Shown in pieces: positions 42,701 to 53,029 of a stretch of DNA of 64,000 bases. The stretch is taken from assembly GCF_963675165.1 (NCBI RefSeq), contig NC_087385.1, forward strand, positions 4,092,501-4,156,500, given 5' to 3'. Source of the stretch: Halichondria panicea (taxonomy: Eukaryota > Porifera > Demospongiae > Suberitida > Halichondriidae). Position numbers and translations under genes: made by a program. Positions within the stretch are counted from its first letter, which is position 1. Every line of letters begins with the position of its first letter. The notes below the pieces were generated by a model. It saw only the letters and a list, made by a program, of their open reading frames with translations. It searched no databases and was not told where the DNA came from.

Positions 42701-45700
42701 ACTGGCCAAGAGCTGTGTACCTCGAAAGAGTCTTCATCCTCCTCATCCTCTGAGTCACTGCTGTCCTCCTCGATCACAAAGTGCTCCTCTCCATCACTCC
42801 ACTGCTTATCTAAAAGGGAAATACAAAGTTTCGCCGTCATAATTATTATCTCTAAAATGCTTAATCAAGACCACACAAAATTATTATTAGCGTTCAAACT
42901 AAAGTTACAACTCAAGATGCATACCTCCTTGACTAACAGCCTCCTCTTGGTCATCAAGCCCCACCCCTGGAGTGGTGGAGTCTTCCAATTCTCCCAGTCC
43001 ACTGTCGTAGACATGCCCACTTTCAGAAGGTACATTATCCGTTGGGGAGAGGTCTTCTATTTCTATTTGGAATGTGCCAGTAGTGTTGGGACTGAGTGGA
43101 GGGGGACCTCCTGAAATGGTAATAATAACAACCGTAATTCAGTTGACATAAGCACAGAGCTCTGTGTGGGAATGACTATCCATTTCAACCAAGCTAATGT
43201 AAGTAACATGTGAAAAACAATATTCATAATAAAAGCACCAGGGGTGCTGATGCCTCAGTGGAGGTGCCAAAGCTACATAACATAAAGCTACTAGCTTTTA
43301 TACACACATTCATTATAAATATCATGATAAATATTTTTAATTTTGCTGCATGCAAAATCCAGAATCACAGGGAAACTCAAAAGAGTGGGTAATGATCGAC
43401 GATGATTGTTGTTAAAAACGATTGATGCCAAAAGCTAAAATTAATGGCTGCAAGTCAGCAGAGCCTTGCAGCTCTCTTCTCACTCTTGCAGCTACCAATA
43501 ACTAGCGTTCTAGTGCAGAGCTATTAAACTACTAAGTAGAATAGCAACACTCGGTGAACAAGTTTTGCTACGGACTCTTCTGAAAAGGCTGCAACGGCAT
43601 TCCAAGTAAGCAAAACTAGGTATAACTCGAGAACGAAGCTTTATTTTGCAAATCCACGAATACGAATCCAAGAAAACATGGCTAGAAGCCTATAGAAACT
43701 CTTACTTGCACTTCATTGATCCTTGAGCAGCTGTAACAGTCTACACACACAGACACACCCAACACACTACCGTATACCTCGCTTCCGCATGCGCACCGAG
43801 GCATAATTACTACGTGGATGCAATGTTTTAACAGTGAGAGCTGTTGTACGACGTGAAGTACCTGATGCATCTAGCTCAACACTCTGGTAGACAGAGTCGT
43901 ACTCCATGGGCTGGCTAGTCTCGTGGGCCGAACTATGCAGGTCGATGGAGGTTTGGGGAGTGCTCAGCAGTCTGGATAAGTTACTTTCCTCATCACCAGA
44001 CTGGTGGTCCCCTTCCAGCTCTAAAAGGGAATGGAAATATGAAATAGGTCAGCTCAGATCACTAAGGGGGACATTTAAAATGGAACAGACACGGTAGAAA
44101 TGGGATTGAACCTTGAAGAGTATGTACACGAGAGTGCCTACTACATACTGACCTGCACCAACATACATTACAACAGTGCCGTGGAAACTTTGAATGAAGA
44201 GAACAACTCACTACAACGTAGTGTTTCTGTACGACTTACTCTACACAAGGCACGAATTTCACACTCTAAACACACACTCCACATACATGTATGCACACAC
44301 TGTACTGAAACGCGCATACCATCCTCCATGCTGACGCCAGTACTAGTGGCTCTTCTAGTCTCATCGGCCCGTGCTTGAATGATGCTTGAGTAGGAACTGC
44401 TCGGAGTAACACAACTCTTCTTCACTTTTATTGCTGCCTTCCGTGTGAGTGTACGCTGGGTGGGGGGAATTTTTGGGAGAGTAGATGAACACGATTATAT
44501 TTATAAACATAAAAAATCCCTCAATAAACGCGTACTCACCCTTTAGGTGCATGTACATGTATGTATACTGCACATTGGTGGCATAATTACAGCTTTTGAA
44601 ATGGTGACCTTTTACCAGTTGGAACCGTTGTATGGATAAACTCAAGGGTCATCGATTTCATAACTCAATGTTCATGACACTGTTCATGACACTAGATCAC
44701 ATGGAAACAAAAACTACCACTTACCAGATGCAAGAGGCTCAATATTTTAGGCCTGAATTACATGTAGTTGTATCTCCATGTACATTACATGTTACTTATT
44801 GTTTCATATACATTGTACATGTAAGAAACTCATGTACTGTACATTGTAACTATAATGCCATTATATGTGGGCATTTATTGAGGGCTAAATACACTGAGTT
44901 TTGTACACAAACTTGTTTTGAATCTGCCTTTATATTGCAGTTAGCTTTTCAGGGGTGGCTATTGTACATATAGTTACCTTTGGAGTTGGTCTCTCCCCTG
45001 CGTCTGATAGAGGAGGACAATCCACTTCGTCTATACCCTCCACACTAGGCACACCCTCACCAGTCACACAGTCCACACCCAGCTCCACATCACCTAGCGA
45101 CAACAAACTATCACTGCTCTTGGATGACTTCATCCCCCTTGGTGGTGGAAACATGTTTAACAGGTTCGGATCATTCTCTACATCCGATTGGTCTGATACT
45201 CTGACGTACTTGAGGCTAGCCTCCTCAGGGTTCTGTGTGCTCTTCCCCACCACTGGGGGGTAGGGGGCAACAGGTGGACTCTCAGAAAGCTTGGTGACAC
45301 TCATCAGCTGCACGCCTGGGGGGAGAGGGGAAAGTGAAATCACAGTGATACTCATTACCACCTTCCTGAACAGATACAATGAGCATGTACTGTAAGACAA
45401 ATAATTATAACAAGATATGTGCATGAAGTTAATGGCAATTACGTGTGAAAAGACATGCTACATATTCTATCGACCAGCTACTCCAATGCGCGAATAAACG
45501 TACATATAATTATGTGTACATCTGTGATATAAATAACAAAAGCGACAAACAAAGAGTTCTCACTTTCTTCCTCTTCACGGAACATGTCTCTGATATCTGG
45601 ACGAGGTCTCTTGCGGGGACCAATCAGCCGTTTGCTATGACTGCTGCCATAGCGATAGCGGGGCTCCTCTGAGGAGTGTGATATACAGGGTAACTCATAC

Positions 45701-48700
45701 AGTAATAATATAACACAAAATCAGCTTGTATCTTTCGTAGCTAGCTGCTGGCAAATTCAATTGAATTTCGAGGGTCACTGCTAGAGTGCACACCAAACTT
45801 ACCATGGATGGTCATTGGTCGCCTTTTAACACTACGAGAACTTTGTTTCTGTGGAGAGCAAAAATGTTAGTCAGTGCATAAAAAGCACCACACAAAACAC
45901 CGTAATTATAGGAGACACAAGGGGGGAGTACAGCGCCAGCAAGTGAAAATATTGATTTGCATTCAACAAAACAACTACAGAGGAGGCTGCACTTTATTAC
46001 CCGAGGCGCGCGTGGGTGGCCATGGGTATAGTAGTAAAGTACGATAGCTAGCTCTACACGTGACCTTTATTCGAGGTAGATGTAGAGGCCTATATAATTA
46101 TAATTATTTGCAGGATTAGTGAACAAGGAAAGTAGAATTGTGGTTTGTTGCTTCTTTATTAAACTGAACACCCTTTCGTTTTTATAGATCTTTATTATTC
46201 ATGTGTCAACAGCCGAGGGTTAGCACTTCAGTGCTCTAGTTCATGTAAGTTAAGTACTTGTCCTATGTTACACTACAAGAGCCTGCCTGGCCACTGTGAC
46301 AGGGGGTTATAATAAACTCACCACTAACTTCTCAAACTCAGCGTCTTTTTGTCTCTTTATTATGGTGAAGGATTTGAGCAGCATTGTGATCTCGCTCACC
46401 CACTCAGCTTGCAACTGTAGGAGTGGATAATTCACAGCACTATCAGTTAAGTGTATCATTCTGTGTTTAGAATAATGATAGGGTAGGTAACCGTGTATAG
46501 AACTATTATAATATCTTCAAGACAAAACTGCTGAGTTGGGTTTTGTATTTATTAGGGACTCTAGATGTCACCCTCCCACTTGGTGTTGAAGAAGGTGAAC
46601 AGTACAAATGGCTGATTAAGCTATAGTTAACACTGTAAACAACCTGTTGAGGAAGCACTTAACACTAATAGGAATCTTTGTCCTATGCAATTCCCTGTAG
46701 CGTCTATTCCAATTCCGGCAAGCTATTCATGTGAGCCCACTGACCTTTGTATTGGCTGTCTCAACGACAAAGGTTTGACTGGGGTGGCCTCTAGAGAATA
46801 CTTTGAAGGAGGAGGTAGGCTTACTGGTCGAGTCCTTGCCAATGCATAGCTCCTGCGTCTGTGTGTGTACATGTGAATCATTACCTTATGACTTTTACAT
46901 GACGGATTGGGTTACTACGTACACTACATGTCTCCGTACACATATGCAGCACAGTGATTTAACACAAGCACACTATCAAATTTTTACATTTATGCATGCC
47001 TAGCTACTAGATAGCAGTCTTAAAGTACGCACAGTTTCTCATTCTCAAACAGCTATGAAGCTAGAATGACTATGGCTATACCTCACAGTTACTCAACTCA
47101 AGCAACAGCAGAACAATTTACAGATTATATCACAGCATCAAGGCACATAATGACCGACAAGAGTTACTCGAGAAGAAATTTAAACAGCAAGAGAGAGGAG
47201 TTTCACAACAGACAGAACACAATTACCAACAAATTGTGGAACTGAAGAGCTCATTCTAATAAAACTAACATCTCATTAACATGATAATTTCAATTCTTAA
47301 AAACTATAACTATCATTTCACAAAATCCGAAGGGGAAAGCATTAACCGTCTACAACGACAGAGGGGAGATTAAGCTTATAAGTTCATTACGTTCAGAAGC
47401 AAAAATTAACATCAGTCAAATTCATTTCACTTGACATGAAAACTCCAGCTACATTCTCCTACGTTAAGTTAGAGCTAATAAAGTAGGGAAATCATTACTT
47501 CATGTATATCCAGTGACATTATGTAACCAAGGATACGGTCACGATTACTAGTTCTTCCCAGCCAATAGCTAACTCAGAGTGGAATTACTGAGAGGCAGAG
47601 GCAATACCTAAAAGATGTAAAGCATCTACCTCAGTCATTGGCAGACTCAAAGAATGACCAAGAGAGATGCATACACAATATTTGTCCGGCCAGTCAAAAC
47701 ACCAAAATATATATCTAAGTGCAATGGTGTTAACAAAATTTCTTTTTGCAACACCTGATAATGGTTACAAGCATGCACGTTGATGCTTAACCACACCCAC
47801 CAAAATGTGCCCCTTGTAGTTGTATCTCTTGAGATCCTTTTTCTTAAGAATGAGCAGCAGTTTCTCAAACAGGATCACCTGACGCTCCACCCCTCTCTTG
47901 CCCACCTTGCAAGTGCTCTATAGAAGTATACAATAATTATTGGAAATAAATTCTGAAAGATTGTATGAGATACATGAGAAGGGTGCTAAAAGCAGAGAAT
48001 TTTACATTAGCTGTTTATTATGCTTACTAGTAGCAATGAAAGCACCGCAGGTGCTGATACCTAGGTGGAGGCGCAAAGCTTTACCACAATGACATCAATG
48101 ACTGTGTCATGTTGATATTGAATACCGTATATGCTTATCAGAGGCCGCTCTCAAATTATAGCCTCAGTGAACTTCAACTCTACCTGAGGCTAGCATTTCT
48201 GCACGTGGTAGCCATATTGCTAGCTAGGTAGCAGTTTGTTAGTGCTTTACAAAGACTTTCTCATGGCAGAGTTCGAGTTTGTGCAGGTGAAAAGAACTTT
48301 TGATGACAAACTAATTGTTAAATTAGCTGGGGCTAATAAGCGCCGCTCTTAAACAGTGGCCTCTCTCAAATTGTAGCCTCCTCTGTCAGCAAAATGAAAC
48401 ATTTAGCAGCCGTGGCCTCTGATCAAGCATATTCGGTACTTATTACATTTGCATGCAGAAATTAATGGTGCAAATGAGTGGGAATGATAGACCATGATTG
48501 TTGCTAAAAAGAATGCCAAAGGTTCAAAGTTCGTATTAATGGCTGAAGCTTTGCAGTTCTCTTTTCATTCTTGCAGCTACCAATAGCTAGCGTTCTAGTG
48601 CAGAGCTAACTACTAAGTAGAATAGCTACATGTAAGTGATGTCAACAGATTTTGCTATGCATGAGTCTGAAGAAACTGCAATGGCCTTCAAAGTAGCCAT

Positions 48701-50512
48701 ATAAACTAGCACTATTTTGCAAATCCACAAATTGAAATCCAAGAAAACATGGCTAGAAGCCTACAAAAACGCTTACACACAAACACACTACCGTAACCGA
48801 GGCATAATCAATCGTGGCAGGTACTTAACGACCACACCTACAGGATTACTCCTGGGTGGTAGATGCCAAATTCTACAAGACATGATAAGATTACTTACCT
48901 CACGAATGAGCCGTCCGTAAGCACTCAGATTCTACAAAATGGAAAACACAAAGGCGCTTAATTTCAATGCTAGATAGTCAAAACTAAACATTAGTACCGC
49001 TATTCAACAAACAGCCACTTACATCGCTCCAACCAGTGAGGCAGCTCTGAATGTCCTGAGCCCTGAGGGCATTCTCTCGCTGCTTCTTGACCTCATTGAC
49101 GTGGTTGGCAATGCGTACCATGGCGTTGTGGGCCTGGGAGAGACTACGGTGTGCAGAGAGGTTAGGGTCAAACTTCTTCACCAGCTCCTGCATGAAAGGA
49201 TCAATATTATTATGTTATACAGCACCACTTTTGGTCCCACACACAAACACACGTAAATGTATCACATAATTATAATGATGCTGTAGCCTGCCTCAAATTT
49301 GCTTCTTACTACACACTTGTACAAATGTTGATCTTACAACAACTGTACCACCCACTCACTTACACGTAACAAGAGATGGTACCGCATGATTCTCTGCACT
49401 GGCTTGATGAGGTATGAGGTCAGTGGCAGTGGATGCCCGAGCTTCTTCTGACACGAGAGGAGAAACTCTTCCATGTCTCGGTGCTGTTTTAGCAGCTCAC
49501 TGAGAGTTTCCAGAGATGTATCGTAGTTAGTGCAGTATGTACTGTACAACTGGAACCTCGTCTCCTGTGTTGGTGGTGGTGGGGTGGAAATGGCTCAAGT
49601 GTAGCCTAAAATCTCTATGTGGATAGTTGATAAGGAAAGACACATGCAACCTAGGCTATGAGAGAGTACAAAATAGCCTAATAGTGCAGAAATTAAAATT
49701 GATGAGGGACACACACTATTATAGTACATTGTGTTGGTGACGTACATTGTCAGAGAAGATCTTGCCAAACTGGTGAGGGTCTCCTTCGGTACTGTTCAGC
49801 TGATCTAACAACCACCTACAAAGGAGAGGACATTATATCGGTTACATCATCGATCAGGGCCGGAAGTACTCGGATATAAACCGGTTCCCTTTCTGCTTTC
49901 CTCTATTCCGTACACACACTGGCTAGCCTCGCAACCCCATTATACGTACGCACTCACTTGTGCAGAGAGTAAAGGTCCTCCACATTACTGAATATTGTTT
50001 GCACAATCTTCTGACCTTCATTCGTCATTCGTAGCCTCCCAGATAGGGGATTCTTATAACCCTGTGTGTTTGAAGATAATTATTTCACTGACTCACTCAG
50101 TGTCAGTATTGATCAGTATTGAATGACACAACCTGCAGCATTTGCATACTGAAACATTCTGAAGCCAAAACATGTACTAAAATTGAGGAAGAAACCATAC
50201 CGTATTACTAGAATGTTTTGCAAGCATCAAACGTATGCGGATTGGCTTCACAAAAATAAAATCACAAAAGCCTATACTGGCACATGTATCGCATCACGAT
50301 CCTTGGCCAGAACGCAAAAAGTGAGATAGCAAAGTGTTAAATTTTTTGCTGATTTGGCTCATTCGCAAAGGTTTTTCACTCGCAAAACAGGTAGAAAGAT
50401 TTCTTGATAATTATGAATCCAGATCAACAAAAGTATCCACATAATAATTATTATGCCTCGGTGCGCATGCGCAAGCGAGGTATACGGTAGTGTGTTTGTG
50501 TGTGTATGTGTG

Positions 50513-50593
<81 letters not shown>

Positions 50594-52033
50594 CTGCTAC
50601 AGCTGCTCAAGGATCAATCAAGTGCAAGTAAGAGTTTCTATAGGCTTCTAGTCATGTTTACTTGGATTTTAATTCGTGGATTTGCAAAATAATGCTTCGT
50701 TCTCGAGTTATGCCTAGTTTTGCTTACTGGCAAGCCTTTTCAGAAGAGTGCGTAGAAAAACTTGTCCATCGAGTGTTGCTACTCTACTTAGTAGTTAGCT
50801 CTGCACTAGAACGCTAGCTATTGGTAGCTGCAAGAGTGAGAAGACAGCTGCAAAGCTCTGCTGATGCAGCCATTACTTTTAGACTTGAACTTTGGCATCG
50901 ATCGTTTTTAACAACAATCATGGTCGATCATTATACCTACTCTTTGCTGGATTCTGCCTGTATGCAGCAATTAATTAATGCTAGATTAAGTATACGATAA
51001 AAGCTATCAGTAACTTTATGTTATGTAGCTTTGGCATCTCCACTGAGGCATCAGCACCTGCGGTGCTTTCATTCATATACACAGTACATACATGCAAGTT
51101 AAATGAATTCACTTAGCTCAAATGAATACGAAAACAAACAACGTACATGTATACATTATACATGTACATGTTACATCTGTTTAGGGACTATTATTGCTAT
51201 AGTTAAAGCTGACCAAAACAGGCTAGCTATGGCTATGTCAACACAAATCAAAATGCACCTCATCACTCTGCTATTCATGTGACAATTCATGTGACAATGA
51301 AAGCACCACGGGTGCTGATGCCTCAGTAGATGCACCAAAGCTATACGACATGAAGCTACTATTTGGTGCAAAAAGTGGGAAACAATCGACCACAATCGTT
51401 GCTAAAAAGGATACCAAAAGCTCAAAGTCCATAAAATTAATGGCTGCTGCATGAAACAGCTGAGTACGTGCAGCTTTGCAGTAGCTCTCTTCTCACTCTT
51501 GCAGCTAGTGTTCTAGTGCAGAGCTAACTACTAAGTAGAGTAGCAACACTCTATGGATAAGTATTGCTACGCACTGTTCTGAAAAGGCTACAATGGCATT
51601 CCAATAAGAAAATCTATTACTAAATATACTATTATAAAGTTTTGCAAACCCACAACTTGCAATCCAAGAAAATGTGACTAGAAGCCTTTACTTGCACGCA
51701 CTTTATTTATCATTGAGCAGCTGCAGCAGTCTACACAGACAGACAGACAGACACACAAACACGCTACCGTATACCGAGCTGCGCATGCGCACCCGAAGCA
51801 TAATAGTACAATTGGCCAATTTGATAGGCTCACTAAAACCTCACATATGCACAAACTAGGCAGTTAGAGAATGCCCAGTAGTAGTAGTACTTACACAATG
51901 CACTTCCACTCACCTCTATAATGTCCCTGAGTGAAGTGAGGTAATCCCTCTCTGTAGTGAGGATCTCGTTCACCACATAGGCACACTCCCGAGGCCAGTT
52001 AGTGAGCAGCACTGATCTCACATACGACTCTAT

Positions 52034-52092
<59 letters not shown>

Positions 52093-52390
52093 GTGTGTGT
52101 GTGCGTGTGTGCGTGTGATGTGTGCATGTGCATTAGAGAAAGTGCAATAAATAACGCTTTTCTGTCTATTGTTTCGGATGAAGTGCTATAACTTGCAACA
52201 ATGACATCAAATCACTCAATACTGTTAATACTAGTAATACTGTTAAAGCAGTATTTACAGTGTTTATTACACAGCTTCGCATTAACAGGTCAGGAAGTTA
52301 CAACTTACGAGAGTGCTCATAGAGGGTGGAATCACTCAAGGGGCGAGGTTTTGTTGGAGAGTCCACTGCATCTCTGGCAGGCTGGGACAT
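39735..52390 (-). CDS. DH-PH RhoGEF (PLEKHG-like) with acidic repeats and C-terminal membrane segment
   Basis: Twenty-one exons, read down the minus strand: 52390-52309, 52029-51914, 50061-49958, 49815-49746, 49564-49364, 49187-49023, 48931-48899, 47917-47797, 46852-46825, 46790-46745, 46414-46322, 45848-45803, 45668-45564, 45315-44978, 44455-44320, 44020-43862, 43110-42925, 42809-42721, 42646-42560, 42400-42140, 41693-39735; every phase agrees; 1474 residues. The start is MSQPARDAVD. The DH domain (about 32-246) shows VVNEILTTERDYLTSL, NVEDLYSLHK and the core helix SYLIKPVQRIMRYHLLL. PH (about 247-353): LIRE, VILFEKLLLILKK, YNYKGHIL, then WVSEI. The order and DH-PH linker (ALRAQDIQSCLTGW) are most like PLEKHG1-3. 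DH-PH proteins load GTP onto Rho-family GTPases. The long tail is Ser/Asp/Glu-rich, carries about five repeats, and ends in a hydrophobic helix (LLVLSVIAVSSIVVCAGIYY), which vertebrate PLEKHG proteins lack as far as I know. Confidence 0.88.
40320..41300 (-). repeat. Coding tandem repeat, about 63-72 residues per unit
   Basis: Inside the last RhoGEF exon. Units contain TDSDI, IVVVTPELE, EAPPIND, DHAPGDSDDKTETI and IEPQS. The word gcatgatcttctgatgga recurs about every 189 bases from 40375 to 40945, with a longer step (about 214) to the outermost unit. The inner three units are almost identical at DNA level, so they are recent or homogenised. The repeats are strongly acidic. Confidence 0.85.
41886..42012 (+). 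repeat. GCATGCGC-family repeat, internally deleted, in RhoGEF intron
   Basis: Has both ends of the family (attatgcctcggtgcgcatg at left; ggcatcagcacctgcggtgt followed by tttcatt at right) but only about 127 bases in total, so the middle is lost. It is flanked by ATT on both sides. Confidence 0.7.
43236..43822 (-). repeat. GCATGCGC-family repeat, full length, in RhoGEF intron
   Basis: Reverse orientation: from agcaccaggggtgctgatgc to gcatgcgcaccgaggcataa. About 590 bases, with the same inner order as 50446-51075 (tagctgcaagagtgag, aagttttgctacg, actcgagaacgaagc, ggctagaagcctatag). Confidence 0.75.
48040..48810 (-). repeat. GCATGCGC-family repeat with inner insertion, RhoGEF intron
   Basis: Reverse orientation, from gaaagcaccgcaggtgctga to ccgaggcataatc. 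About 350 bases at roughly 48095-48450 are not in other copies and hold two similar passages of their own (ctcaaattatagcctc, ctcaaattgtagcctc), so another repeat has inserted here. Confidence 0.65.
50446..51075 (+). repeat. GCATGCGC-family repeat, reference full-length copy
   Basis: Starts attatgcctcggtgcgcatg, with a hairpin cctcg...cgagg, and ends ggcatcagcacctgcggtgc-tttcatt, with a second hairpin (agcacc...ggtgct). About 630 bases including a long GT microsatellite. No ORF. Lies in RhoGEF intron 2, facing the inverse copy at 51293-51805. Confidence 0.75.
50514..50590 (+). repeat. (GT)n microsatellite, about 38 units
   Basis: Uninterrupted gt run inside the GCATGCGC repeat at the position where other copies show only short tgtgtttgtgtg or acacacag runs. 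Translated frames across it on both strands are artefacts. Confidence 0.95.
51293..51805 (-). repeat. GCATGCGC-family repeat, reverse copy
   Basis: From aatgaaagcaccacgggtgc to gcgcatgcgcacccgaagca. It forms an inverted pair with 50446-51075, about 220 bases apart, within the same intron. Confidence 0.7.
52034..52118 (+). repeat. (GT)n microsatellite next to a splice acceptor
   Basis: On the minus (sense) strand this is a CA run that ends four bases before the acceptor tag of RhoGEF exon 2 (exon end at 52029), taking the place of a normal polypyrimidine tract. Confidence 0.9.
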
Positions 52391-53029
52391 CTTGGAGAGA
52401 CTGTAGATCAACAAGTACATACCAAAATTAGGAATCGTGCTTTTGCGATTAATAAAATTACATGCTTACCAATAATATTATTGTTATTGAGAATACAGCT
52501 GGCCAGTGGGATATTTAACTCTAGCAGACTAGCTCAAGCACACACTTTAAAATGGGCCTCATGGTACGTGGTTAAGGTTCGTGACTGTACTAGTTCGTGA
52601 CTATTATACAGTACAGGACGTACATCGACACAGTATAGTTTAATAAAGTGTATCTAGCTAGCTAAGGCTTAATATAAAAATCTCAACCAGAACAATGTTA
52701 GTATGGCATAGAGCATACCGCTTTCTTTCACTGTTGTGAAGCTACACACTCGACAGTGCAGTACAGACACTACGTACACGCTCGAGCTCCAGAAGGAAAG
52801 AGAACTTGGTCAGTCGCAACTTAAACCGCGGCGAACCGAGGTTGTGTTACAGCTTCAACTGAGGCCGCGGCAGAAGAACTGACACCAGTGAAGGTTCAAA
52901 GTGCAAGCAAGGGGGTTTCCCTCGGACAGCCCCCCCCCACGGTGCACAAGCCACATTGTTTACCTCATATCAACCAAGCAACTCACACAATTACAAATCA
53001 TTGAAGAGACTTGGGAGACTAGATATCTC
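52391..53029. promoter_or_regulatory. Short divergent promoter region, RhoGEF / MIB-ROCO gene
   Basis: 638 bases between two divergent start codons. A GC-richer patch with ccgcggcgaaccgagg and gaggccgcggcag at about 52825-52875 may be the core of the plus-strand promoter. The plus frame is open upstream of the chosen ATG back to about 52901 but has no other in-frame ATG. No TATA box seen. Confidence 0.5.

Noticed and set aside
50359-50692. Cys/Val-rich and Thr/His-rich ORFs
   Set aside because: These are translations of the GT microsatellite in the two orientations.
52901-53029. N-terminal extension of the MIB-ROCO protein
   Set aside because: The frame is open but has no ATG before 53030. 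It would need a non-AUG start or an upstream exon, for which I see no evidence.
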